A stretch of 64,000 bases of DNA from Candidatus Cottocaccamicrobium excrementipullorum (GCA_018713255.1 DVFL01000005.1:119168-183167), one strand, 5' to 3'; positions 17,073-26,120 are shown, counted from the first letter of the stretch. A program made the numbers and translations. Notes: generated by a model not told the origin, from the sequence alone.

Positions 17073-17780
17073 ATGCGAAAGACAATTGGAATTCTAGGAG
17101 GAATGGGGCCGCTGGCCACCTGTGACTTATTCAGCAAAATTACACAGATCACCGACGCCAGCTGCGACCAAGAGCATGTACGAATCTGCATCGACAGCAA
17201 CACGGAGATCTCCGACAGAACCAACGCGATCATCCATCATGGCAAAGACCCGGTTCCCGAGATGGTAAAAAGCGCTGTTCGCCTACAAGGCCTCGGAGCC
17301 GACGTCCTGATTATGCCATGCAACACGGCTCACTATTTTTATGACAGGATTCTGCCTTTCGTGGACATCCCTTTTTTAAGCATGATTGATGAGACGGCCA
17401 AAGTCATTTCCGACAGAGGGCTAAGGAAAATAGGGCTTTTGGCCACAGACGGAACGCTTCAGACCGCTGTCTACGAAAAGGCATTTAAAAAGCGGGGCAT
17501 CTCTATCGTGGTGCCCCCTCCTGAAAACCAGGTACATATTATGGATTTAATCTACAACGGCGTCAAAGCCGGAAACAAAGAGATTGACACAAAACCAACA
17601 AAAAAAACTATCGAAGACCTTTTCCGAAAAGGCGCACAGACCTTGGTCCTAGGCTGCACGGAACTTCCCGTCGCCTTCGACCTATATGGGTTTGATTACC
17701 CCAAAACAGACCCCACCTTAATTCTAGCATCAAGAGCCGTGCAGTTCGTAGGGGCCAAGGTCAAAAAAGAATATCTATAG
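17073..17780 (+). CDS. Aspartate/glutamate racemase family protein
   Basis: 235-residue cofactor-independent racemase. The N-terminal GILGGMGPLAT and both catalytic cysteine motifs are present: MPCNTAH (about residues 81-87) and LGCTELP (about 188-194). Such enzymes interconvert L- and D-aspartate (or glutamate) by a two-base mechanism. As third gene after an aspartate aminotransferase and an acidic amino acid symporter, it points to uptake and use of D-aspartate, or to D-Asp production for the wall. It ends at a strong terminator (17808-17848). Confidence 0.92.
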   Translation: MRKTIGILGGMGPLATCDLFSKITQITDASCDQEHVRICIDSNTEISDRTNAIIHHGKDPVPEMVKSAVRLQGLGADVLIMPCNTAHYFYDRILPFVDIPFLSMIDETAKVISDRGLRKIGLLATDGTLQTAVYEKAFKKRGISIVVPPPENQVHIMDLIYNGVKAGNKEIDTKPTKKTIEDLFRKGAQTLVLGCTELPVAFDLYGFDYPKTDPTLILASRAVQFVGAKVKKEYL

Positions 17781-17807
17781 CAAAACCACTTATTCTCTCT
17801 TTTAGAA

Positions 17808-17848
17808 GAGGGGTACCGCACACCCATAGCGGTACCCCTCATTTTTTA
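17808..17848 (+). terminator. Terminator of the aspartate operon
   Basis: GAGGGGTACCGC, a short loop and GCGGTACCCCTC followed by ATTTTTTAT on the plus strand, 27 nt after the racemase stop. Confidence 0.9.
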
Positions 17849-17858
17849 TATAACGGGA

Positions 17859-17885
17859 AAGAGCAGCCGCCACAGGCGGCTGTGC
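17859..17885 (-). terminator. Likely terminator of the YYY gene
   Basis: GAGCACAGCCGCC/GGCGGCTGCTC hairpin on the minus strand, 18 nt after the stop of the membrane protein gene. Only TTT follows, so termination may be partial; the next hairpin (17808-17848) could also serve. Confidence 0.6.
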
Positions 17886-17903
17886 TCGGTGCGGGCAGGT
17901 TAT

Positions 17904-20135
17904 TTACTCTACCTGCAATATATAAGTCCCGTAGACCTCATCCTGAAATACGACTGTCCCCAGGCTCTGAAGCAGCTCCTCATTCAGACTGCCGCCGTAC
18001 TTATCCCATTCCGTACTGCCCACAAAAATATAGGACACATCATACTTTTCCAGCAGGCTTCTCACTCTTTGCTCATCTGTGGACGTATAGATCTCCTGGA
18101 CCTCCGCACTCTTCTCATTAAGATCTTCCACATTGTTTCCCCGCCAAAGCTGTTCATGGGTGTACCATCCCAGAATTGTCGGCAGCCCAGTCATCGCCGA
18201 GACTCTCTCATACTCCGTATAGCTCAGTCCATCAGCCTCCAATACCACGGGACTTCCCTCGATATTCTCCCGCAACCACCGAATCGCCGCCGCATCCGCT
18301 GGAAAGTCCACCTCCAAAAAACTCGTGGCATTCAGCCCCTGATAGAGAGATGGTCTCCACACCTCACCATACCAGTGGCGCACAGCGTTTCCAAAATACC
18401 CTGTGGTCATCAGCAGAAGACTCAGTCCCACCACACCCGTGGCTTTTATCAGTTTTCCCCTGCACACAGCCAGAAAGCGGAAGATAATGTAAGCCATGCT
18501 AAGCCCGAACATCAAGTATGCCTGATAAGTCAGTTTAAACATCGTGTTGGACCGGGCATTTCCATTTTCATAGATATCTCTCACATAGACCAATTCCGGA
18601 ATCACTATCAGTCCAATGGCACACAAGCCTAAAATCAGAATATACAAGTCTGCCGGCGTGATTTCTCCCAAAATATCATGGACCTTCTGACGCATTCTTC
18701 CCCACAGAAGACGCAAAATGTAAATCACAACCAGCGCTGTGGGAAGTCCCCACAGGACACAGAGCTGATATAAGGCAGAGTGATTCTGAGCCAGCGCGAC
18801 TCCCTGTGTCATCCCCTCAAAAGATAAGGTAAAAGGCAAAGCCGCCGCCATGGCAATTCCCATCACTTCCACCGCCTGCAGAGCCGTCACAGTCAGAATC
18901 TGCTTTCCTCTGCCCTGATAAGTAATAATATTGGCGAACAGGACCACGCCCCCTGTAACCACATAATAGATCACGAAATCCCAGAAATTGGTCCACTGAT
19001 ACACTCCAAGCAGGAAACCTGCCATGAGAATTCCCGGCTGAAGCAGTTCCTGAAAGATCAGTTTCTTTCCGAAGCACTCAAACTTTTCCTGACTCAGTGC
19101 CCTTCTTTGCCGCATCCAGGCATAAAGAATTCCCAACAGTAAAATCACAAAAATCAGGTTAATCATATGAGCATGCAGATCCCCCAGCACAAATGAATAA
19201 CTGGGGAACTCATGGATGGTCTTGTCCGCTGTCTCCGGATCGTGTCCGATGTATCTTGTGGCGTCCGGAAACCAATACTCTTCTCTGGGGGAGACGACAC
19301 CCAGATCTGCCAGCCAGGGTCTGATCCAGGCATAAATCACATAGTGCATATTCCCAGCCAGACTGACTGCCGCTCCGGCCAGCAGTCCTCCCAGCGGCGG
19401 CACACACTTTTTCCTTCCTTTGAGGTCACTTCCCAATTTTTCACGAAGAAGCTGCCAGACCAGAGAACAGGGCAGGGCGAACATCAGCCCCGCGATAAAA
19501 GTCCTCATCAGATTATAGGTCACTGCAACCTGTGTCCCGGTCAGTTTCGTGAGAAAGACCGCAAAATACTGCCCGCCGTAATAATAATTGATATTTTCCT
19601 GGGAATACCACAGATCACGGGCCGGAAGTGTAGAGCTCCTCATCATGGCTTCCATGAAACCATAATCCATAAATTTCTCTGTCCCATAAGCTTCCGGATG
19701 AAAACCAGCAAGATAAGTCCACACCAGAAACAGCGCCAGAAAAACCATTTCTTCCCAGTACACCAGATTCCACTGTCCTTCCGGAAGAGTCAATCGATCC
19801 TTTTTCGCATCTTTCCAACACCAAAAAAGCAGCAAAAACGCACAGACTACCGTGACACCGATACAGGCTGCTCCTGTAAAAGGAAGAATTCCTGCCACCA
19901 CCAAAACCCAGGTCAGATAACCAGGAATCAAAATGCCCAACACTTTTGAGAACATCCAGCCTCTATCTGCAAAACCCTCGAATAATCTTGCAGTCAATGG
20001 CTGGAACAAAAGTCCCAAAATCCCGGCCATCATCCACCAGATATAGAAACTAATGCTGTCTCCTCCCAGGAGAAGTCTGGCGCACACCAAAATCACTGCC
20101 GCCAGAATTCCCTTCGCAATCCATGTTTTTCTCAA
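17904..20135 (-). CDS. YYY/DUF2298 polytopic membrane protein (GT-C-like)
   Basis: 743-residue, multi-helix membrane protein of the Chlor_Arch_YYY/DUF2298 family, named for the motif seen here as NINYYYGGQY (about residues 182-191). Also typical are EFPSYSFVLGDLHAHM (about 311-326), an acidic-His motif placed as in GT-C glycosyltransferases, and GVYQWTNFWDF. The C-terminal ~180 residues form a likely extracytoplasmic domain. It starts with TTG at 20135, seven nt after AGGAGG. It follows a polyprenyl-phosphate sugar transferase, so it probably uses lipid-linked sugar on the outer face. The acceptor is unknown. Confidence 0.8.
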   Translation of the reverse strand: MRKTWIAKGILAAVILVCARLLLGGDSISFYIWWMMAGILGLLFQPLTARLFEGFADRGWMFSKVLGILIPGYLTWVLVVAGILPFTGAACIGVTVVCAFLLLFWCWKDAKKDRLTLPEGQWNLVYWEEMVFLALFLVWTYLAGFHPEAYGTEKFMDYGFMEAMMRSSTLPARDLWYSQENINYYYGGQYFAVFLTKLTGTQVAVTYNLMRTFIAGLMFALPCSLVWQLLREKLGSDLKGRKKCVPPLGGLLAGAAVSLAGNMHYVIYAWIRPWLADLGVVSPREEYWFPDATRYIGHDPETADKTIHEFPSYSFVLGDLHAHMINLIFVILLLGILYAWMRQRRALSQEKFECFGKKLIFQELLQPGILMAGFLLGVYQWTNFWDFVIYYVVTGGVVLFANIITYQGRGKQILTVTALQAVEVMGIAMAAALPFTLSFEGMTQGVALAQNHSALYQLCVLWGLPTALVVIYILRLLWGRMRQKVHDILGEITPADLYILILGLCAIGLIVIPELVYVRDIYENGNARSNTMFKLTYQAYLMFGLSMAYIIFRFLAVCRGKLIKATGVVGLSLLLMTTGYFGNAVRHWYGEVWRPSLYQGLNATSFLEVDFPADAAAIRWLRENIEGSPVVLEADGLSYTEYERVSAMTGLPTILGWYTHEQLWRGNNVEDLNEKSAEVQEIYTSTDEQRVRSLLEKYDVSYIFVGSTEWDKYGGSLNEELLQSLGTVVFQDEVYGTYILQVE

Positions 20136-20146
20136 GTTTGTTCCTC

Positions 20147-20854
20147 CTATATTACTTTACTGATCTTCCGGAAGTCTTTGATCGCCTGCCATCCAATTTT
20201 GCAGATCTTCTTCAAATTAATCGAATTTTTCCCTCCCTGCCTGGGATGAAAGGTGATTGGATAATAAGTGACAGCCTTCTTCTTTTCATACAATACCGTC
20301 ATGATCACATTGGACAGATTAAATCCCTCCGGAATTTTCTTCAGAACCGCATCCAGCTCTTGAGCCCTCATCAGGCGGAAGGGTGTGTTCGCATCTGCCG
20401 CCCAGACTCTGAAGATCAGAAACAAGACCAGCCGCAGCACCCGTGTCACAAAGATTCGTGATATTCCATCCTCTCTGGTCTTTCTCTGACCAATATGCAG
20501 GCCCCCTTTTTCCCTATTTGCCCATAGCTGCCAGAATTCTCCCGGAACCGTCTGACCGTCTGAATCCGTCTGAAAAATATAATCGGCGCCATGGTCAATG
20601 GCGTAATGATAAGCTTCCAGAACCGTAGCACCGTGCCCTTCATTCTTTTTGGTAACGCCAATCAGCCGTGGATATCGTTTCTCACATTCCTTCAGTTTCT
20701 CAAAGGTTCTGTCTTTGCTGCCATCGTCCATCACCAGCAGACAGCTCTTTCCTCCTACTTTTTCCACAATCGGATACCATCCGGCAATCACCTTCTCAAT
20801 ATTTGCCTCCTCATTATAAGCCGGCATCACGATAAATAAATTTTCATTCCCCAT
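20147..20854 (-). CDS. GT2 family glycosyltransferase (polyprenyl-phosphate sugar synthase type)
   Basis: 235-residue soluble GT-A enzyme resembling dolichol-phosphate mannose synthase. Seen: VMPAYNEEANIEKVI, LVMDDGSKDRT, the DxD-like FQTDSDGQ (about 92-99) and the C-terminal TYYPITFHPRQGGKNSIN. No C-terminal helices are present. The likely reaction is sugar transfer from a nucleotide sugar to undecaprenyl phosphate at the inner membrane face. It sits between two large membrane proteins (gaps of 35 and 11 nt), which would be the users of that lipid-linked sugar. The ribosome site is weak (GAAG). Confidence 0.88.
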   Translation of the reverse strand: MGNENLFIVMPAYNEEANIEKVIAGWYPIVEKVGGKSCLLVMDDGSKDRTFEKLKECEKRYPRLIGVTKKNEGHGATVLEAYHYAIDHGADYIFQTDSDGQTVPGEFWQLWANREKGGLHIGQRKTREDGISRIFVTRVLRLVLFLIFRVWAADANTPFRLMRAQELDAVLKKIPEGFNLSNVIMTVLYEKKKAVTYYPITFHPRQGGKNSINLKKICKIGWQAIKDFRKISKVI

Positions 20855-20889
20855 TCTTCAACTCAACTTTCTATCTATTCAAAACTTAC

Positions 20890-22872
20890 TCAGGCGTCTT
20901 CCCCTGTCTGATAAATTCTCAAAGTGCCGTCCTCTGAGGTATATGCAAGAGGATAGGTATTCTGTATCGTCTCCTCATAACATTTTTCCCCATTAATCTC
21001 CATATTCTCTTCATATATAATATATGTAATATCCTCCCGGTTCACCAGTTCCTGCAGTTTTTCCTCATCCGTCTCCTGATAAATCTGCAGAGCCACTGCT
21101 GTCCGGTAATCCGTTGGATATCCGGCTGACCAGGCATAATAAGGCCATCCACAGTACATCATCACTCCCGACACCGTCACCCGGGTAAAACTGTACTGGG
21201 GTGTGAGCACCAAATCCTGGCTGTCCGTGTTCTCCTTCAGCCACAGTGTCACATCATCGTCCTTCGCAATCTGGAAACTGTGCTGTGCATCGTTGTCTTT
21301 ATAAATCACCACCAGATCATAGACTCCTGTGACAGTGAGCATGAATGTCAGCAGCACAGCCACTGTCTTTCTCCACATATCTTTTTGCCACAGTCTCCAC
21401 AAAATCCATGCCAGAAAGATCCCCTGAAATATCATAGAAATCATCACATATTTGTGATTGACCGCAAGATCCGGTGTCAGGGATACAGTAAACGCAAAGA
21501 CCAGAGGCAAGGTAAAGGCCAGCAGCAGGCAGCGCATAAAGCGATCGATCACAAAAGCCGCGATAATCAGAAGCGGGAAAAATATGCCAAACAATGCCAG
21601 AAGGTATTTCACCACTCCCCAAACAGTAGCTGTATCCGCCAGAAACCCGAACTGCAGCTGAAAATCCATGCTTTTTCCATCGATAAACCAGGAAGACTCC
21701 AGTGCAGATGCCGCCAGGATAATGGCGGCAGTCAGAGCATAATCCAGCTTTGCCCTGGAAAAAAGCCCCATTCCTGCAAGTATCAGCAGAGCTGCAATCA
21801 CCACCGCCCCGTTCCAGAATACACATGCTCCCAGGATCACTCCTGCAAAAACAGCCCGTTTCCAATTCCTGCTTTTCCAGGACTCCCAATGAAACCAGCA
21901 TGTCTTCAGCCAAGAGAGCCCGTTCTGGGAACCCCCGCATGCTTTTTCCAAATCCGGCAGATACAAAAGCAATGCCAAGCCAAGAGCGCACATGCCAAAA
22001 GCCAGATGTCTCTGATTAAGATATACATTCAGATTCCAAAGTCCCCAGTTCTCATTCGCCGTATAGCCGATGAACTCCGTGTTGGTTCTGAGTGTCTCCC
22101 ACAAGTCCTGCTTTTGAAGATGTTCCCACACAAACCGCCAAAAAGAAAAAGAACTTCGAAAACACAACAGAATTACCGAACAGACACCCACAGAAAACAC
22201 GCCGAATATCCATTGGGCAGCTGAATAGACCAGGATGACCATAGCCGTGAAAAACATGGTGCCAAGAATGGAAAAGCCTACTTCCATGGGAATTCCCAGA
22301 TATTCCAGATTTCCCGTCAGAAACTGAAACATAAAATGATATTTTATATCTTCCCCGCCGAAATAAGGATACTGCGTGGGAAAATTATTCCCCCAGGAAA
22401 AAGAACGGATCATGGCCGTGTGGGGTGAAAAATCTCCAAAAACAGTATAACCTGCATACAGACTTCCTCCTTCGCTGTGAAAAACATACCACATCCACCA
22501 GCCGGCGAAAACCGTCACAAACAGAAAAAATATACATTCTTTCTGAAACAGTTTTTTCTCTCTGATCCATGTCTGTTTTTTCTTCTGTCCCCTCTTTTTT
22601 TGGTGCCACTCCCAGCACAGCACAGCCAAAACCAGCAGCGGGAGCACAATTCCATTTCCGAATCTCAACGGATGCCTGTATTTGGCAAACAGGCTGGCCG
22701 TCACGTATACCAGCCAGGAGACACTCAGAAAGCCCAGAAAGATCCAGGATACGCTCTGAACCCAGAAAGGATTTTTCATCCGCCTCAGCACAGGTTCCAG
22801 AATGGGCTCGCTGATCTCCTCCCACATCTTTCCCACTGCGATACACACACAAATAAAAATAATTCCAAACAT
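20890..22872 (-). CDS. Large polytopic membrane protein, GT-C-like
   Basis: 660-residue integral membrane protein with many hydrophobic segments and a soluble C-terminal region (about residues 540-660). I do not recognise a precise family. The loop after the third or fourth helix reads VFGDFSPHTAMIRSF followed by TQYPYFGGEDIKYHFMF (about 145-185), an Asp/His-rich first outer loop such as GT-C transferases use for metal and lipid-sugar binding. Its layout mirrors the neighbouring YYY protein (long TM region, C-terminal domain with ENTDSQDLVLTPQ and DITYIIYEE), suggesting distant homology. First gene of the cassette; GGAG precedes the ATG at 22872. Confidence 0.7.
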   Translation of the reverse strand: MFGIIFICVCIAVGKMWEEISEPILEPVLRRMKNPFWVQSVSWIFLGFLSVSWLVYVTASLFAKYRHPLRFGNGIVLPLLVLAVLCWEWHQKKRGQKKKQTWIREKKLFQKECIFFLFVTVFAGWWMWYVFHSEGGSLYAGYTVFGDFSPHTAMIRSFSWGNNFPTQYPYFGGEDIKYHFMFQFLTGNLEYLGIPMEVGFSILGTMFFTAMVILVYSAAQWIFGVFSVGVCSVILLCFRSSFSFWRFVWEHLQKQDLWETLRTNTEFIGYTANENWGLWNLNVYLNQRHLAFGMCALGLALLLYLPDLEKACGGSQNGLSWLKTCWFHWESWKSRNWKRAVFAGVILGACVFWNGAVVIAALLILAGMGLFSRAKLDYALTAAIILAASALESSWFIDGKSMDFQLQFGFLADTATVWGVVKYLLALFGIFFPLLIIAAFVIDRFMRCLLLAFTLPLVFAFTVSLTPDLAVNHKYVMISMIFQGIFLAWILWRLWQKDMWRKTVAVLLTFMLTVTGVYDLVVIYKDNDAQHSFQIAKDDDVTLWLKENTDSQDLVLTPQYSFTRVTVSGVMMYCGWPYYAWSAGYPTDYRTAVALQIYQETDEEKLQELVNREDITYIIYEENMEINGEKCYEETIQNTYPLAYTSEDGTLRIYQTGEDA

Positions 22873-22892
22873 CTGCTATCTCCTGCAATCAC

Positions 22893-22922
22893 AAAAGGGC
22901 TGATTTTTCCCTCAGCCCCCTT
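22893..22922 (-). terminator. Terminator after cwlD
   Basis: AAGGGGGCTGA, loop, TCAGCCCTT then TTTG on the minus strand. It separates cwlD from the membrane glycosyltransferase cassette, although read-through is possible because the next gene begins 20 nt later. Confidence 0.75.
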
Positions 22923-22969
22923 CTCTTTTATCTTTGTCAGTATATCAAAAAAATTTGTGTTTGAACAGG

Positions 22970-23647
22970 TTATTCTGTGTCCAAATACTGAACAATTCCA
23001 TCTGTGATTGCTTTGGCTATCTGCTCCTGATATTCTTCTGTCTGCAGTTTCTCAGCCTCCTGCGGATTTGTGAGAAATCCGCATTCCACAATATTCAGAA
23101 TCCCCTCGCTTTTTTTGAGCAGATAATAAGAGCCATTACTCTTAACTGAGCGTGGTGATTCTATGTCGAGCTGTGTATTCATCTGCTCCTGAATGCAGGA
23201 AGCCAGTTTTTCTCCCTGGGAAGAGTGCTCATAATAAAACACCTGGGGCCCCTTTACCTCTGGATCCTCGTAACTGTTCTGATGAATGCTTACACTTAAA
23301 AGCGGTTTCGTCCTGGCAATCAATTCACACCGATTCTGCATATCCTGTGCTTTCCGGTTCTGCGTATCTTCCTGGTAAAGCCCTTCATCAGTATCCCGGG
23401 TCATTACCACATGGTATCCTTTTTCTTCCAGACACACTCGCAGTTTCTTCGCAATAGCCAGATTCAGATTCTTCTCCTCAAGCCCGTCTATGCCCACCAT
23501 TCCAGGATCCCTTCCCCCGTGACCGGCATCGACCAGAATCGTCCCTGTCACAGATTCCCCTGTCACCATGGCGGCTTCTCTGGAAAGCGCCAGAAAGCAT
23601 GCCAGAAGAAGGACTCCCATCCCCAGTTCCAGCAACTTTTTCTTCAA
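22970..23647 (-). CDS. cwlD: N-acetylmuramoyl-L-alanine amidase CwlD
   Basis: 225-residue Amidase_3 protein. CwlD removes peptide side chains in the spore cortex, the first step in making muramic-delta-lactam needed for germination. The N-terminal helix (about 7-24) acts as signal or anchor. Zinc ligands are in VDAGHGGRDPG (His, about residue 43), LNLAIAKKL with Glu before it, and SVSIHQNSYE (His, about 121); the catalytic Glu is in IVECGFLTNP. The start is a TTG (23647); its ribosome site GGGAGG lies in the 3' arm of a perfect hairpin. DivIVA-like and GH18 genes precede it. Confidence 0.92.
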   Translation of the reverse strand: MKKKLLELGMGVLLLACFLALSREAAMVTGESVTGTILVDAGHGGRDPGMVGIDGLEEKNLNLAIAKKLRVCLEEKGYHVVMTRDTDEGLYQEDTQNRKAQDMQNRCELIARTKPLLSVSIHQNSYEDPEVKGPQVFYYEHSSQGEKLASCIQEQMNTQLDIESPRSVKSNGSYYLLKKSEGILNIVECGFLTNPQEAEKLQTEEYQEQIAKAITDGIVQYLDTE

Positions 23648-23657
23648 ATGAAAAACA

Positions 23658-23696
23658 CCTCCCGGGTCTGTTCATTTCAGTATATGACCCGGGAGG
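23658..23696 (-). terminator. Perfect 11-bp hairpin containing the cwlD ribosome site
   Basis: Minus-strand arms CCTCCCGGGTC (23686-23696) and GACCCGGGAGG (23658-23668), 17-nt loop, then TGTTTTT. It looks like a terminator of the DivIVA-like gene, yet its 3' arm holds GGGAGG, the only ribosome site for cwlD, 10 nt before its TTG. Confidence 0.7.
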
Positions 23697-23710
23697 CATC
23701 TTTAAGCATA

Positions 23711-24316
23711 TTACACTTCTGTTTCTGCGTCCTCTTCATATTCCATATCACTCAGAGATTCCGGCATGGCATTGATGATATTATGTACTTCCTTATAAGA
23801 TGCCATAAACCGCTTCTGAGCCTGGTTAATCAACTCCACAATCTCATTCAGCTCATTCTGGACAGCCACATACCTCTTCTTGCCCTCTGCCAGCTTATCG
23901 TCCACTTCCTGCTGGATGGAGTCGATCGTTCTGCGTGCTTCCTCCTCTGCTTCTTCCCGCATCCGGTTACATTCCGCCCAGGTCTTCTTTCTCAGCTTCT
24001 CGCACTCATCTGTCGCGTTTTTTACCATATCATCCGCACGCACCTGGGCTTCAAATACCAGTTTCGCAATACTGTCATACTTGTCAATATAGATCTGATA
24101 TTTATTTTTAATCTCCTCTTCCAGACGTTCCTGCTGCTCCTCTTTCAGCTCCAGACGCTTATTCAATTCCGTGATTCTTGAATCTTTCTCCGCAATGATT
24201 TTCTTCAGACGCGCCTGCTCGTCCATTGCCTCATCCCGCATCCGCTGTATCTGCTCTTGTACGTCATCTTTATCATAGCCGCCCATAAATCTTGTCTTAA
24301 AAGCCTCCTGTCCCAT
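23711..24316 (-). CDS. DivIVA-like coiled-coil protein
   Basis: 201-residue, highly charged protein. The N-terminus (FKTRFMGGYDKDDVQEQIQ, residues 6-24) resembles the DivIVA/GpsB membrane-binding module, and residues ~25-185 are almost continuous coiled coil rich in Glu, Lys and Arg. DivIVA proteins sense curved membrane at septa and poles and recruit partners. The acidic tail (MEYEEDAETEV) has no known role. It lies between a GH18 protein and cwlD on the same strand. The true DivIVA of the cell-division cluster is usually elsewhere, so this may be a paralogue with a sporulation or wall role. Confidence 0.75.
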   Translation of the reverse strand: MGQEAFKTRFMGGYDKDDVQEQIQRMRDEAMDEQARLKKIIAEKDSRITELNKRLELKEEQQERLEEEIKNKYQIYIDKYDSIAKLVFEAQVRADDMVKNATDECEKLRKKTWAECNRMREEAEEEARRTIDSIQQEVDDKLAEGKKRYVAVQNELNEIVELINQAQKRFMASYKEVHNIINAMPESLSDMEYEEDAETEV

Positions 24317-24336
24317 GGTTACCCCTTTCTCTTGCG

Positions 24337-25986
24337 TTACTTGGCTGTCAGATTCTTCGAGATCACCTTCCAGATACTCGAATCTTCAAATCCCAGCTTC
24401 CAGGCTGCCACTCCGGCCAGCTGATATTTGGGCACCAGCTGCACCTTCTCTGCAATCGAGTCCGCATCTTCCAGCCAGATCTCATACACATCGTTTCCAT
24501 CTTCGTACTTGCCGTAATTCTGGTGTACTTCTTTATTCCAATACGTCTCCACGTTATGGACTTTAATAACTTCCTCTGCCTGCGGCATGGAAATCGCCTC
24601 ACTGGATACAATCCCCGCAGCAGTTCTCCACAGACGCGTGTAGAAAGGAATTCCATGAATCACTTTCTCTGCCGGAACTTCTTTCAAAGTATCCTCGATT
24701 CCCTCCGTCACCCATGGCAGAGATGCAACAGACCCTGGTTCCTGCGAACCATTATAATGTTCATCATATCCCATGATGACAATATAATCTGCCACAGACG
24801 CCTGTTCTCTGCGGTTATAATAAGTGGTATAGTTCTGTGGCGGAGGATTATCCACTGACAGAACCAGCCCCCGGCTGCGGCACTCAATAGAGAGTTCTCT
24901 CAGGAATTCCAGAAAATGAAGAATCGTCTCCTCAGTCATGGACTCGAAATCCACATTAATGCCGTCCAGGCCGCAGTTGCCGGCTGCCGTCATCAGCTGC
25001 TTGATCATCCTCGCCCGTGCACTGGAGCTTGACAGGACTTTCAGTGTGCTGACATTGTCGTCAAAGTTGTCAATCAGCCCCCAGACTTCCATTCCCCGGT
25101 CATGTGCTTTCTGTACATAAGATTTGCTGGTGTAAGATTTGATATCACCTTTGTTGTTGGCAATGGAAAACCAGGTAGGTGAAACCACATTGACCCCTGT
25201 CACATTTGCCATATCCTCATCGAAAGCCGCATTGGCTTCCCGGGAAGTCACCTGATGCCACACCATATTAATGGGCTCGTCTCTGTGAATGCTTGTATAA
25301 TCTTCCACAGTATACTGCACTTCTCTGTCAGAATCTTTGGGATCGCTCAGTGCATCTTTGGGAATGAAACCGATGTATCCGTCTGCAGTGGCCACCTGCG
25401 TCCAGTTCTCATATTCTTCCATCAGCCACATTTCATCTCCGGAGTTCACTGAAGTCAGAATTTCACTTTTGATCCCGCCCCGGTAACGGACCGCCTCCTC
25501 TTTCTCGGCTGTCACAATCTGATGATCAAACTTGTAATTCACCACCAGCCTCTTAGGATTCTCATACATCTGCGCATCCATGTCCGTGTACTCTTTCACA
25601 TAGTCCACAGACAGATAGACCTGATCCCCTTTTAACAGTACCCGTCCAGATCCGTCATCTGGCGCAATCTTCTCCAATTCCTCCGGATGCGCATAAAAAA
25701 TCTCCTGTTCATCCTCCGACCAGTAGAACTTCGGATTCAGATACTGATTGACCACACTCAGCGGAAGATACGCCGTATCCCCCTCCATAAGACCTCTGGA
25801 TTCCAGGATTTCTGTCTCAAAAATAAGGGGAATCTCATCCTCTGCCATTTCCCCGTAATACTCATTCTTGTCCATCTCCTCTTTGGTAGGAGTATGTCTT
25901 TGCACGTACATCGTTATGACTCCTGCCACGCCAATAATAAAAATCAGCAGCAGAACAATCAAAACCGGTGTTCCTCTTCTTCTCAT
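24337..25986 (-). CDS. GH18 family glycoside hydrolase with SH3-like domain
   Basis: 549-residue membrane-anchored or secreted protein. Order: basic start and one helix (about 7-27); a region resembling copper amine oxidase N-like repeats (about 50-150); an SH3b-like domain (about 165-215, GDEMWLMEEYENWTQVATADGYIGFI); then a GH18 barrel (about 240-549). The catalytic strand reads CGLDGINVDFESM, preserving the DxxDxDxE pattern with the acid Glu. Related YaaH/SleL proteins cleave cortex peptidoglycan; context with cwlD supports a spore or wall role. Start at 25986 with GGAGGT. Confidence 0.88.
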   Translation of the reverse strand: MRRRGTPVLIVLLLIFIIGVAGVITMYVQRHTPTKEEMDKNEYYGEMAEDEIPLIFETEILESRGLMEGDTAYLPLSVVNQYLNPKFYWSEDEQEIFYAHPEELEKIAPDDGSGRVLLKGDQVYLSVDYVKEYTDMDAQMYENPKRLVVNYKFDHQIVTAEKEEAVRYRGGIKSEILTSVNSGDEMWLMEEYENWTQVATADGYIGFIPKDALSDPKDSDREVQYTVEDYTSIHRDEPINMVWHQVTSREANAAFDEDMANVTGVNVVSPTWFSIANNKGDIKSYTSKSYVQKAHDRGMEVWGLIDNFDDNVSTLKVLSSSSARARMIKQLMTAAGNCGLDGINVDFESMTEETILHFLEFLRELSIECRSRGLVLSVDNPPPQNYTTYYNRREQASVADYIVIMGYDEHYNGSQEPGSVASLPWVTEGIEDTLKEVPAEKVIHGIPFYTRLWRTAAGIVSSEAISMPQAEEVIKVHNVETYWNKEVHQNYGKYEDGNDVYEIWLEDADSIAEKVQLVPKYQLAGVAAWKLGFEDSSIWKVISKNLTAK

Positions 25987-26007
25987 GGTTTTACCTCCTA
26001 AGAACCC

Positions 26008-26035
26008 ATTATAACATATTTTTCGTGCCCGTCAG
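26008..26035 (-). promoter_or_regulatory. Promoter of the GH18 gene
   Basis: CTGACG (26030-26035), 16-nt spacer, TATAAT (26008-26013) on the minus strand. Upstream (26040-26105) is very AT-rich, with repeated TGACAAA and TTTTTGTAAT motifs. Confidence 0.65.
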
Positions 26036-26120
26036 TATAAATTTGTCATTTTATCGTTTTTTAATATATTTTTGTCACTTTTTTGTAATATTTTTGTAAT
26101 TTTTCAAATGCACGCAAAGA

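Noticed and set aside
21280..22224. Plus-strand open frame of 314 codons
   Set aside because: Antisense to a long membrane protein gene; His/Gln/Cys/Ser-rich composition typical of a shadow frame.
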